Under the pieces are notes generated by a model, which saw only the letters and a list, made by a program, of their open reading frames with translations, was not told the origin of the DNA and did no database searches. A stretch of 64,000 nucleotides of DNA from Thermoanaerobacter ethanolicus JW 200 (lineage in GTDB: Bacteria; Bacillota; Thermoanaerobacteria; Thermoanaerobacterales; Thermoanaerobacteraceae): NCBI RefSeq assembly GCF_003722315.1, contig NZ_CP033580.1, positions 2,446,501 to 2,510,500 on the forward strand, read 5' to 3'. The translations under genes and the position numbers were made by a program. Positions 1 through 8,958 of this stretch are shown piece by piece (position 1 is the first letter of the stretch; the number at the start of each line of letters is the position of its first letter).

Positions 1-731
1 TCTGCCAACATTCCAGGTTTTAAATCTTTTATGTGGTCAAGGATTTGAACTTTTACTTGGTATACTACATCTTCTTTTGATGACTTTGTCACAGTGTTTT
101 TGGGAGTGAATTCGCCGTTTGGTGAAATATAAGTAATCTTTCCTTTAATTAAATCTTTTATAGAATCTACTTTTATACTTACTTCTTGGTTTAAAGAAAC
201 TTTATGCAAATTCTTTTCTGGTATGTATATTTTTATAAAAAGATTCTTTAAATCAGATATTTGAGCAATATTTCCTCCTGCCATAGCTATTTCGCCAGCA
301 TTAATGTAAATATTAGTTATAGTACCATCAATCGGAGAAGTTATTGTTCCCTTTTTAATCATAAGGTTGGTTAAATCATAATTTGCTTGCGCTTGGTCTA
401 CGTTTAATCTCGCTATATCAGCTTGATTCTTAGGTCCATTTTTAACTTGGTCATACTTTAACTTTGCTATTTCCAAATTGGCTTTAGCTATTTTTGCTTG
501 TTCTTCATATTGACTTACATCAAGTAAAGCTATCTTATCTCCTTTTCTAATTTCATCTCCTTCTTTTACATATAAATCAGTGATAAGACCAGATATCTCT
601 GATTGTACATACAAAGTTTCGGCTTCTATTGTTCCCGTATAAAGATTTTCTTGTGAATTTGAATTAGAACAACCTGAAGTAATGATACTAAATGCAATTA
701 ACATAATAAATGCCAAATATTGTCTCTTCAT
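1..731 (-). CDS. HlyD-family membrane fusion lipoprotein of an efflux system (N-terminal part; gene runs off the left edge)
   Basis: The reading frame starts at the ATG at 731 and stays open to the window edge. The translation begins with a lysine/arginine start, a hydrophobic stretch and the lipobox TSGC, so it is predicted to be an exported lipoprotein. It continues with a biotinyl-lipoyl-like segment (EGDEIRKGDKIALLD), an alpha-helical hairpin region (EEQAKIAKANLEIAKLKYDQ) and the second half of the lipoyl fold (SPIDGTITNIYINAGE). This order is typical of periplasmic-adaptor type subunits that work with MacB-like ABC or RND exporters. A purine-rich RBS (AGGAGAGG) lies 8 bases upstream. The partner permease is expected beyond the left edge. 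The family is secure; substrate is unknown. Confidence 0.85.
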   Translation of the reverse strand, partial: MKRQYLAFIMLIAFSIITSGCSNSNSQENLYTGTIEAETLYVQSEISGLITDLYVKEGDEIRKGDKIALLDVSQYEEQAKIAKANLEIAKLKYDQVKNGPKNQADIARLNVDQAQANYDLTNLMIKKGTITSPIDGTITNIYINAGEIAMAGGNIAQISDLKNLFIKIYIPEKNLHKVSLNQEVSIKVDSIKDLIKGKITYISPNGEFTPKNTVTKSSKEDVVYQVKVQILDHIKDLKPGMLA

Positions 732-861
732 AATTAATGCTCCTCTCCTATATCTTCTATATCTCTTAACAGTTTTTTTATTATTTTGTTTTCATTATAT
801 TTTATTTAAGAAAAATCTGTCAATATTATAATCTTTCAGCTTCTATTTGCATGATAAAATC

Positions 862-884
862 AAAAAACCACCGCACAGGGTGGG
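862..884 (-). terminator. Rho-independent terminator of the galactosidase operon
   Basis: On the minus strand a CCCACC stem, a six-base loop and GGTGG are followed by TTTTTTG, just after the beta-galactosidase stop codon. T runs on both sides make it potentially bidirectional. Its stem is nearly the same as that of the terminator at 7791-7816. Confidence 0.8.
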
Positions 885-887
885 TTT

Positions 888-3119
888 TTAATATCCTATT
901 GACTTAGTTTTTATAGATACATTGCTTTCTTCCGCTACATAATGAGATTTAGCTTTTAAAATTATTTCTCCCGGCTTTCGTGTCGATTTTACATAAACTG
1001 CTCCTCTGCCAGTTTCTAATGTCAACGGATTTTCTCCAATCAGTTTTCCTTCACCTTCTATTTCAAATGATACAGGTATATTAGCATATGGGAGAATAGA
1101 GCCGTTTTCATCCACAACACTTATAACAACCCGTGTACAATCAGCGCCATCTGCCATAATCTCATTATCATCACAAGAAAAAATTAATTTATGTGGTTTC
1201 CCATATGGCCTTAATGTATGTCTTGCTACTTCCTTACCGTCTATCAAACCTACCGCAGTAATAGAAGCATTATTAACTCTTACCTCCATATAGTTGATTC
1301 CGCATTCCTTTATTGAAAATTCAAAAGGTGGATGTGGTAAACTAGGAAAGTCAACTCTATTGGGCATTTGTCTTTTCACAAATTTATCATTTATATAAAG
1401 TTCCACTTCTTCACAATTACTAAATACAAGCAATTTATCACCATTTTCCTCTTCAAATGATGGTATTAAGTACGAAGCTATAAACACATAGGGCCCATAT
1501 AAGTGAGGATCGGCCTGGCTTCTGTAAAAATGAGCTGCAAATTTTGGAAGTCTAAATATATCACAGACTCCATGATAGCATATATTGTCTCCTGAACCAA
1601 AAGCACTTGTGGTATTATAATCAAATGCACACCAGCCTGATGCACCAGCCATGTTTGGTATCCCATATTGTTTGTCTTGAATAAGAGCATGCAACCTTGC
1701 ATGAGTAATAAGTCTATTAAGGTTATCATATGATTTTGTCGGATACATATGGCCCATATATTCTGTTACCATATACTTTTTGTGATTTGGAAGTTGTATT
1801 TTCCCTTCTAAATCATATATAAAGTCGTTATATGTAAATACATCTTCAAGTTTTTCACTATCTCTTAAATATCTAACACCACATGTTGGTCTACTCCTAT
1901 CCAGGTTATGAGCTATTTCATTTGTCTCTGTATAAAAATCGTGGTCATCTAAAGACTCATTTATTCGCACACCCCAAATAAATACACAAGGATGATTTCT
2001 ATCTCTTAAAATCATTTCTTTTAAATTCTCTTTTGCAATGTTCTTCCAATTTTCGTCGCCTATATGCTGCCATCCAGGTATCTCTTCAAAAACTAGCAAG
2101 CCTATCTCATCACATCTATCCAAAAATGAAACAGCCTGCGGATAATGTGACGTCCTAACATAATTTAATCCCAATTCATACTTTAGTATATCTGCATCTT
2201 TTCTTTGTATTCTATCCGGCATAGCACCGCCAACATAAGGAAAAGTCTGATGTCTGTTTAATCCTCTTAATTTTAAAGGTTCACAATTAATATAAAACTT
2301 ACCGTCATCTCCAAAATGCACAGTCCTTATTCCTGTTCTAAAAGTATAATTATCTAAAATTTCATTCTCTGCAATAAGTTTTACATACACATTATATAAA
2401 TATGGATGATCTGGATGCCAAGTTAATGGATTATCCATCTTTATTCGCTGTATAATCTCCTTTTGCATGTCTTTAACATCAGTAACCGAAGATGAACACA
2501 CAACACCTTCTTTATTTATAACCTCTGTCAATATTTTTGCATTTCTTACCTCTTTACCTTCGATGGTTGTAGTAATTGAAATTTCCGCAACAGAATCTTG
2601 CAATTTATCAACAACAAAATAAACATCTTTTATATGGGTATCATTTAAAATTTTCAGCCATACATTTCTGTATATTCCACCAAACAACATATAATCTACA
2701 AGATGACCTTCTGGAGGAATATCTTTATGTTCTCTTGAATCCACTTGTACAGCAATTAAATTTTCGAAATCACCATATTTGACATATTCTGTAATGTCAA
2801 ATTCAAAAGGGGTATATCCTCCTTTATGTTCTCCTACAAATTCGCCATTTACATAAATCTTCGCAACAGTCATAACACCTTCAAAATGAACATAAACCTT
2901 TTTACCTTTGTATCTCTCACCTACTTTAAAATGTTTTCTGTACCATGAAATAAACCTGTAGTCTTCTTCTTTAAAATAGTGGTGAGGAAATGTTTTGTTT
3001 GCATGAGGAAGACTAACAAGTTCAAAATTGCTTTCATCAAAATCAAGTTTATATGCATCATTTAAGTTTTCAGGAATATATAGCCAATCTACATTAAAAT
3101 TCAATACTTTCCTACTCAT
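888..3119 (-). CDS. lacZ: Beta-galactosidase, glycoside hydrolase family 2
   Basis: The 743-residue product has the GH2 order: a jelly-roll sugar-binding domain (about 1-160), an immunoglobulin-like domain (about 165-265), a TIM barrel (about 270-560), and C-terminal Ig-like domains. The acid/base glutamate is E388 in RINES and the nucleophile E453 in VTEYMGH, both following the family pattern. There is no signal peptide, so the enzyme is cytoplasmic and hydrolyses imported beta-galactosides such as lactose. The ATG overlaps the end of the upstream alpha-galactosidase gene by 8 bases, which indicates translational coupling in one operon. GH2 also contains beta-glucuronidases and beta-mannosidases; beta-galactosidase is preferred because of the alpha-galactosidase and gal neighbours, but substrate is inferred. 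Confidence 0.85.
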   Translation of the reverse strand: MSRKVLNFNVDWLYIPENLNDAYKLDFDESNFELVSLPHANKTFPHHYFKEEDYRFISWYRKHFKVGERYKGKKVYVHFEGVMTVAKIYVNGEFVGEHKGGYTPFEFDITEYVKYGDFENLIAVQVDSREHKDIPPEGHLVDYMLFGGIYRNVWLKILNDTHIKDVYFVVDKLQDSVAEISITTTIEGKEVRNAKILTEVINKEGVVCSSSVTDVKDMQKEIIQRIKMDNPLTWHPDHPYLYNVYVKLIAENEILDNYTFRTGIRTVHFGDDGKFYINCEPLKLRGLNRHQTFPYVGGAMPDRIQRKDADILKYELGLNYVRTSHYPQAVSFLDRCDEIGLLVFEEIPGWQHIGDENWKNIAKENLKEMILRDRNHPCVFIWGVRINESLDDHDFYTETNEIAHNLDRSRPTCGVRYLRDSEKLEDVFTYNDFIYDLEGKIQLPNHKKYMVTEYMGHMYPTKSYDNLNRLITHARLHALIQDKQYGIPNMAGASGWCAFDYNTTSAFGSGDNICYHGVCDIFRLPKFAAHFYRSQADPHLYGPYVFIASYLIPSFEEENGDKLLVFSNCEEVELYINDKFVKRQMPNRVDFPSLPHPPFEFSIKECGINYMEVRVNNASITAVGLIDGKEVARHTLRPYGKPHKLIFSCDDNEIMADGADCTRVVISVVDENGSILPYANIPVSFEIEGEGKLIGENPLTLETGRGAVYVKSTRKPGEIILKAKSHYVAEESNVSIKTKSIGY

Positions 3120-5313
3120 TCTTAATACTCTCCTCCTTAAAATGCATCATAATGCTCTGGAAGTCCCCTTTAAGTTCTGGAATTACTAACCCTGCATACA
3201 TAAGTTCATCACCACTATATAAACTGCCATCATCTTCTAAAACATAATTAAAATCTGGATTTATTCCTTTTAGACGAAGTCTTTTAATAGGTTCATTTGC
3301 TCCTTTCAAAACTTCAAAATAATAAAGCAAAAATTCTCTTTTATCTTCAGAAACAATCAACCAAGCAGTTTCATTCCCTTCAAAGGGACTTAACAATCGA
3401 TAAAAATCTCCAAATTGCACCAGTTTCCTAATTTCTTTATACTTTCTTACATATTTCTTTATTTCCTCTTTTTCTTCATTAGATAGTTTGGTCAAATCAA
3501 GTTCAAAGCCAAAATTAGCCGACATTGCTATATGTGCACGTATTTTTAAAGGTGTAATTCTGTGAACCTGGTGATTTGGTACAGCAGATATGTGGCTTCC
3601 CATTGAAATAAGAGGATAAACTATACTTGTACCATACTGTATTTTGAGTCTTTCTACAGCATCTGTATCATCACTGGTCCAAGTCTGTGGCATGTAATAA
3701 AGCATTCCAGGGTCAAAACGGCCGCCACCACCAGCACAACTTTCAAACAAAACATCAGGAAACTTTGTCGTTAATTCTTCTAATATCCTGTAAAGTCCAA
3801 GTATATATCTGTGAGCAGTTTCTCTTTGTCTTTCAGGAGGCAAAAGTGCAGAGCCTATCTCTGTCATATTTCTATTCATATCCCATTTTACATAACTTAT
3901 ATTGGCGCTTTCTAAAATATCTGAGACTACCTTTATAATATAATCTTGTACATCTTTTCGCGACAAGTCTAACACAAGTTGATTTCTGCTTTCACTTCTT
4001 AACCTATCAGGCACATGTATACACCAATCAGGATGCTTTCTATATAGATCACTATCAGGAGATACCATTTCTGGTTCCATCCATAATCCAAATTTTAAAC
4101 CTAAAGAATTTATGTCTTTTGCAAGGCCATCCAAACCACTTGGAATCTTTTCTTTATTTACAAACCAATCTCCCAGTGAAGAATTGTCAGAATTTCTTTT
4201 CCCAAACCATCCATCGTCAAGAACAAACAATTCAATACCCAAATTTTTAGCTTCTTTAGCAAGTTCTTTAAGCTTTTCTTCTGTAAAATCAAAATAAGTG
4301 GCTTCCCAATTGTTTATAAGAATTGGTCTTTCTTTGTCCTTAAATTTACTTCTCATAATTCTATTTCTGTACAATTTGTGATAGGTATTTGACATTTTAT
4401 TTAAGCCACTATCCGAATAAACCATAACGACTTCTGGTGTTTGAAATACCTCACCTGTCTTTAGAAGCCATGAAAAATCAAATGGATTGATTCCCATAGA
4501 AACCCTTGCCATATTATATTGATCTACTTCTACTTGTGCCAAGAAATTGCCACTGTAAACAATGCTAAATCCATAAACATCTCCACGCCATTCATCAGCG
4601 TCTTTTCTTAAAAGTGCTATAAAAGGATTTTGATGATGGCTGCTTGCACCTCTTCTGCTTTCAATAGACTGAATTCCTGGTACAAGGGGTCTTCTTATAA
4701 CATGTCTTTCTCTTGCCCAAGCCCCTGACAATTGAAGCATTTCAAAATTACTATCATTAAAGTCAACATTCATAGACAAAGCTCTAAGTAGTTTTATGTC
4801 TCCTTTTCCCATGTTTTCAAATCTCACTGACCTTGTTATAACATCATAATCCCTAAATGCTGTATAAATTAAGGTTACCTTTAAATTAGCTACTTTATCA
4901 TACAATTCTAACTCAAGAGTATCAGCTTCATCTTCATTTTCAACATAAGTAGCCGGAAGCCCTTCTAATTTAGGCTTACCTTTATAGATTTTGTGAGATA
5001 AGTACCTTAAATCAGAAACAGTAGAACCGTTTTCAAGCTGAATTTGATATGCAGGACTCCTAAAATCAGTATTACCATACGCAGAGTACTCTTGTGGTAA
5101 AAAATCCAGCATTAACTGATTCCCAAAGTTAATAATATCATTATCTATACTTGTATGAGGTAATTTTAATAAATGGTATATATTGGGATCCTTTATTATT
5201 TTGCCAAAATATGCATGTAAAACAGCGCCATTTTTTAAAACATAAATTACATAACTTGTATCTTTGGCAGTTAGGTAAAAAGTTTTTGTTTTATCATTAA
5301 AATGAATAGGCAT
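3112..5313 (-). CDS. Alpha-galactosidase, glycoside hydrolase family 36
   Basis: The 733-residue protein has the GH36 length and architecture: an N-terminal beta-supersandwich, a TIM barrel with LFVLDDGWFG near residue 363, and a small C-terminal beta domain. The catalytic nucleophile is D478 in YVKWDMNRN and the acid/base is D548 in WTSDDTDAVERL, as in well-studied Geobacillus GH36 enzymes. No signal peptide is seen. It would split terminal alpha-1,6-galactose from raffinose-type sugars or melibiose inside the cell. It is the first gene of a two-gene operon with the beta-galactosidase; an AAGGAGGAGG ribosome site precedes the ATG at 5313. An IS110 element now sits directly upstream, so the native promoter may have been displaced. 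Confidence 0.93.
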   Translation of the reverse strand: MPIHFNDKTKTFYLTAKDTSYVIYVLKNGAVLHAYFGKIIKDPNIYHLLKLPHTSIDNDIINFGNQLMLDFLPQEYSAYGNTDFRSPAYQIQLENGSTVSDLRYLSHKIYKGKPKLEGLPATYVENEDEADTLELELYDKVANLKVTLIYTAFRDYDVITRSVRFENMGKGDIKLLRALSMNVDFNDSNFEMLQLSGAWARERHVIRRPLVPGIQSIESRRGASSHHQNPFIALLRKDADEWRGDVYGFSIVYSGNFLAQVEVDQYNMARVSMGINPFDFSWLLKTGEVFQTPEVVMVYSDSGLNKMSNTYHKLYRNRIMRSKFKDKERPILINNWEATYFDFTEEKLKELAKEAKNLGIELFVLDDGWFGKRNSDNSSLGDWFVNKEKIPSGLDGLAKDINSLGLKFGLWMEPEMVSPDSDLYRKHPDWCIHVPDRLRSESRNQLVLDLSRKDVQDYIIKVVSDILESANISYVKWDMNRNMTEIGSALLPPERQRETAHRYILGLYRILEELTTKFPDVLFESCAGGGGRFDPGMLYYMPQTWTSDDTDAVERLKIQYGTSIVYPLISMGSHISAVPNHQVHRITPLKIRAHIAMSANFGFELDLTKLSNEEKEEIKKYVRKYKEIRKLVQFGDFYRLLSPFEGNETAWLIVSEDKREFLLYYFEVLKGANEPIKRLRLKGINPDFNYVLEDDGSLYSGDELMYAGLVIPELKGDFQSIMMHFKEESIKNE

Positions 5314-5454
5314 AGTAAGTCCTCCTCCTTATATTATTTTTTATTTTCTCTTAATATCTTAGTTTTTCTTTAATTTTTTCATCACAACAAGAGCATCTCA
5401 TGGCTTATATTATCATTTCTTACTTATCTAACCATTAAATAGGTAAGTTTAATA

Positions 5455-5690
5455 AACCTCATATCCTATTTCCATATTATGGCGGGATAGCTCCACTTAT
5501 CTCATGGGGTTTACCCTCCCATGTCTCACTGGATCTTAGTCCTTAATTCCTTCGTTCTACCTGCCATGAGGTGGATGTCATTTCTGCTCCATTGCAGGGT
5601 CTTTGCCCGTATGGTGATTATTCTTGTATGACAATTCCCGCTCTTGTTGTCAATATCCCATCTCTTGACTAGTTGTTTTTGTTTTATTCC
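5455..5690 (-). ncRNA. Structured non-coding segment 3' of the IS110 transposase: candidate bridge/seek RNA region
   Basis: The 580-base stretch between the alpha-galactosidase start and the transposase stop has no convincing ORF, but on the minus strand it contains several nested complementary arms: TTGACAA with TTGTCA, CATGGG with CCCATG, and a longer-range GCGGGA with TCCCGC pair. Downstream placement relative to the transposase matches the IS1111 branch of the IS110 family, where a guide-like RNA lies in the long 3' non-coding end (established for the family). The assignment here is inference; exact ends, loops and target pairing were not determined. The part from 5700 to 5900 shows nothing further recognisable. 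Confidence 0.4.
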
Positions 5691-5900
5691 TTACTTTACC
5701 TTTTATGTCACGTCGTTCACACTTTCCTTTTCCCTAAAAATTAATTCTTCTTAAGGGTCAGCTTTTTAGATGTGAGTAATTTAAAGCTGAAGAGAAGATG
5801 ATTAACCCTTAATTGATTTGATAGTATGTTAGCACTTTTTATGCAGCTTCCTGTAAGGCTGGCCTCTTTATGTCCTTCATCATCTTGATTGGGTCATATT

Positions 5901-7121
5901 TTACTCCTTTTTTAATATGACATAAAATACCCTTATCAGTTTGTTACACAATACTATTAGTGATTGCTTCTTTTTTAGCGGGTTTTGCGCTCTGGTAGTG
6001 TAATATTTGTGTAGTTCACGAAACTCTTCGTTTTTTGCAACCAAGGCCATTACTGCATTAAATAGTACTCTCCTCAATCGCTTCCTCCCTCTTTTACTTA
6101 TTGTCGTTTCTCCTTTATGCTTACCAGAGCTATTCTCTACTAGGTTTAATCCTCCTAGTTTTTGTATCTGTTTTGGATGTTCATATTTCTCAATATCTCC
6201 TACTTCTGCAATAAAACCCGCTACTGTATTTACTCCTATCCCTTTGATTTCTAGTAGTTCTTTAACCCCTGGTATTTCAACTATTAATTCTTCTATCTTC
6301 TTCTCTATTTCTTCAATTTGTTTTTTGAGAAATTCGTATTGTTCAATGAGAGTCTTTATCTCGTATTCCGCCATCTTTATGCCCTGCTTCTTCCCTATGC
6401 TCTCCTTAGCAGTTTCTATCAGCTTTATAGCCCTTTTTTCTCCTACCCCTCTTTGTACTTCTTTCTTCCATATCGATATTATTTCTTCAGCACTCTTTTT
6501 TTCTATCTTCTCAGGCGTTGGAAATTCTCTTAATGTGATAAGTGCTGCTTTCCCTTCCCAGTCTGAAAATACGGTGTTAAACTCCGGAAAGTATATGTCC
6601 ATCCATCTTGTTATTTGATTTTTTGTCATCCCTATTTGTTTGTTCAACCTGTCTTTTATGTCCATCGCTACCCTTAATTCTGCATATACTCCTTCAGGTA
6701 TTGTCGGCTCTACATATCTCCCATCTTTTACTAGCATTGCTATTGTTTTTGGGTCTTTTTTATCGCTTTTTGTGGGAGAATTGTCATCTAATTCTTTGCT
6801 CCTCTTTACATGAAATGGATTAACCAATACTACCTTTATGTTATTGTCTTTAAGGTATTGGGCAAAACATAGCCAATATTGCCCTGTCGGTTCTATCCCT
6901 ACTATTAGTTTGTTTTTCTTATGTCTCTCCATCAACTCTTTTGCCCATCTAAAAAATTTTGTCATACCTTCTCTATTGTTTTCAAATCTTAGGTATTTCC
7001 CATATTCTACTCCTCTGTAGTCAAATGCTCTGGCATAATGGCTTTCTTTTGCTATGTCTACTCCCGCAATTAATGTGTCTTCTGTTACTTGCAAAATCTT
7101 TTCATTTTGTGTATACTTCAT
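5901..7121 (-). CDS. IS110-family transposase (DEDD/RuvC-like)
   Basis: The 406-residue protein has the IS110 layout: an N-terminal RuvC-like DEDD domain with GVDIAKE near residue 19, GIEPTGQYW near 100 and the SDKKDPKT acidic pair near 140, a coiled-coil middle (about 255-285), and the C-terminal transposase_20 region LGGLNL...SSGKHKGET...GRKRLRRVL that carries the conserved serine. Such enzymes move DNA without terminal inverted repeats, guided by an RNA encoded in the element. The ORF looks intact and has a CAGGAG ribosome site before the ATG. It lies between a group II intron fragment on its 5' side and a structured non-coding stretch on its 3' side. Element ends could not be fixed. Confidence 0.9.
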   Translation of the reverse strand: MKYTQNEKILQVTEDTLIAGVDIAKESHYARAFDYRGVEYGKYLRFENNREGMTKFFRWAKELMERHKKNKLIVGIEPTGQYWLCFAQYLKDNNIKVVLVNPFHVKRSKELDDNSPTKSDKKDPKTIAMLVKDGRYVEPTIPEGVYAELRVAMDIKDRLNKQIGMTKNQITRWMDIYFPEFNTVFSDWEGKAALITLREFPTPEKIEKKSAEEIISIWKKEVQRGVGEKRAIKLIETAKESIGKKQGIKMAEYEIKTLIEQYEFLKKQIEEIEKKIEELIVEIPGVKELLEIKGIGVNTVAGFIAEVGDIEKYEHPKQIQKLGGLNLVENSSGKHKGETTISKRGRKRLRRVLFNAVMALVAKNEEFRELHKYYTTRAQNPLKKKQSLIVLCNKLIRVFYVILKKE

Positions 7122-7155
7122 TTTAGGTATCTCCTGTTTATTTTGATAATTCGAG

Positions 7156-7173
7156 GTAAGTTCTAGAACTTAC
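7156..7173. repeat. 18-bp perfect palindrome upstream of the IS110 transposase
   Basis: GTAAGTTCTAGAACTTAC is its own reverse complement. It lies 35 bases before the transposase ATG, between that gene and the intron fragment. It could be an operator or part of the element end; its role is unknown. Confidence 0.6.
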
Positions 7174-7204
7174 ACTCTGTATTTTATCAGGAGGTACTTA
7201 TTTT

Positions 7205-7788
7205 TTTAAAGTTCATTCTTCCTTATTTTTTATTCATTACAGGAATGCTCCATATATTAGGCGTAAATTTCACTAAGCACTCCTAACCTTTATCTTCGAG
7301 TTCCACTCTATTTTCTGTTAGGCAGTCCCTATCAGGGTTGACAGCTTTCAAACATGAATAGTCTATCCTAATATCTACTTAAATACTACCGTCAAGTCCC
7401 CTTTACCTATCCCTTCGGTAGGTTCAAACAGTACTATGACTTGAACTGACTTCTGAATATTAAGCTATATCTCACGATATAGGTTACTCATGGAGAAAAT
7501 TTATTCTCGACTTGAGCATATCATTCAGACCTCCCCGGTAAGAACGATAACTTTTTTCTCATCTATCTGCCAGATTTACTGTATGAGATTCGAGTAGTGT
7601 TGGACTTCGTTTTGTAATGCAAATTCATCAGCCCCAATTCAGCCTCCTATCTGGTTTTTATTCATCAGACCGAGATTTTGCCTTAAGCTTCCTTCAGATT
7701 CCACCTCACGATGGACACCCTTGCTCTTGGCTAGTACCAAGCCCACAATGGACTTTCACCGCCTAGTTATCGCTCATGCCGGGCGCAC
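7205..7788 (-). mobile_element. Group IIC-like intron, 5' fragment (domains I-III and start of IV), maturase and 3' end missing
   Basis: Read on the minus strand, the segment begins GTGCGCCCGGCATGAG and then shows landmark blocks of bacterial group II introns in order: GGTGAAAGTCC, AAGGGTGTCC, GGAATCTGAAGGAAGC, TCGGTCTGA, TTTGCATTACAAAACGAAG, TTCTTACCGGGGAGGTCTG and GAAGTCATAGTACTG. The same blocks occur in the well-known Oceanobacillus IIC intron. Its 5' end sits directly after the T tract of a terminator, the usual IIC insertion site. No reverse transcriptase/maturase ORF and no domain V hairpin are visible before the IS110 transposase, or on the far side of it, so the intron is truncated and presumably cannot self-splice. 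The lower boundary (about 7205) is approximate. Confidence 0.85.
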
Positions 7789-7790
7789 GT

Positions 7791-7816
7791 CAAAAAACCC
7801 CACCGCAAAGGGTGGG
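7791..7816 (-). terminator. Terminator of the mgl-type ABC operon, target of the intron insertion
   Basis: On the minus strand CCCACC-CTTTGC-GGTGGG is followed by GTTTTTTG, and three bases later the intron 5' end begins. It lies downstream of the permease gene. The 130 bases between it and the permease stop contain nothing recognisable. Confidence 0.8.
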
Positions 7817-7949
7817 ATTAAATGTCTCTACTACATTCTCCACATTCATTTTCTCTTTTATAATACTTTTTGATAAATTATTCAAACTAGCCTAGAAACA
7901 ATATCAGCTATCCCGCTTAAATCAAGATGTATTACAGTGTGGATGAGCT

Positions 7950-8942
7950 TTATTTTTTAGTTAAATATTTTCTAATATCAACAGCAACAGCTGATACAAT
8001 AATAGCTCCCTTGATTATTAATTGCCAATAAGGATTCATTCCAATAAATGTTAAGCCGTAATTAATAACAGTAAACAAAAGAACACCAACTATGACGCCC
8101 GGGACTGTTCCAACCCCTCCTGATACTGACCATCCACCAACAACACAGGCAGCTATTGCGTCTAATTCATACATAGTTCCATATTCACTAGTTGCTCCTC
8201 CTGTTCTTGCAGCTTCAAGTGCACCAGCAATAGCGTATAAAGTCCCTGCGATAGCAAATAGCCATAAAATATGTTTCTTTACATCAACACCTGATACAAC
8301 TGCCGCCTCTCTATTTCCACCAATTGCATATAAATTTTTACCAAAACTTGTTTTATTCATAATTATCCACATAATTATGGTAATAATAACAGCAATAATA
8401 ACAACATATGGAATCCCAAGAAATCCTCCTGTACCTAATTCAAGAAAATCTTTTCTAAGACCAGCAATTGGCTGTGAATTATTAGGAGGTAAGCTAAAAT
8501 AAATATTATCTGCTCCATAAGCAATAACCATAGTACCTAAAGTTGCAATAAAAGGAGGTACATTAAATCTTGACACAACAAATCCATTTAACAGTCCAAA
8601 TAGCAACCCAACTATAGCAGTTATTAAAAGCGGAACTAACAATGGAAGTTGTGGTAAATGTGGAAAAAATCTTGCTGAGTAATTTGGGTCTTGCAAAAGT
8701 GATGCAGAAAGTACTGCTGCAAGTCCGACTAAACGCCCTGCAGAAAGATCTGCACCTCCTATCAAAATAGCAAGAGAAGCTCCCAACGCAATAATAATCC
8801 TCGTAGAACTTTGAACGAGAATATCTCTAAAAACTCTTACCGATATAAAAGAAGGATCCTTAATAGCAATAACTATAATTAATAATAGTAATACAAAATA
8901 TATTGCATATTGACTTAAATACGTTTTAATTTTGTTGTTCAT
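7950..8942 (-). CDS. mglC: ABC transporter permease, MglC/RbsC type (galactose or related sugar)
   Basis: The 330-residue protein is a multi-span membrane permease of the BPD_transp_2 family. Conserved pieces are IIALGASLAILIGGADLSAGRLVGLAAVL, the loop NVPPFIATLGTMVIAYG and the C-terminal AIAACVVGGWSVSGGVGTVPG. It would form the membrane channel with the binding protein and ATPase encoded upstream. The start chosen is the internal ATG (MNNKIK), preceded by GGAGGAGATATTG; a longer upstream frame has no ribosome site. It begins 16 bases after the ATPase gene. Since the ATPase gene is broken, this permease probably has no energy-coupling partner unless another ATPase substitutes. Confidence 0.88.
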   Translation of the reverse strand: MNNKIKTYLSQYAIYFVLLLLIIVIAIKDPSFISVRVFRDILVQSSTRIIIALGASLAILIGGADLSAGRLVGLAAVLSASLLQDPNYSARFFPHLPQLPLLVPLLITAIVGLLFGLLNGFVVSRFNVPPFIATLGTMVIAYGADNIYFSLPPNNSQPIAGLRKDFLELGTGGFLGIPYVVIIAVIITIIMWIIMNKTSFGKNLYAIGGNREAAVVSGVDVKKHILWLFAIAGTLYAIAGALEAARTGGATSEYGTMYELDAIAACVVGGWSVSGGVGTVPGVIVGVLLFTVINYGLTFIGMNPYWQLIIKGAIIVSAVAVDIRKYLTKK

Positions 8943-8958
8943 CAATATCTCCTCCGTC

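Noticed and set aside
6007-7020. Several plus-strand frames opposite the IS110 transposase
   Set aside because: Low-complexity, no ribosome sites, and the minus-strand gene has all family motifs.
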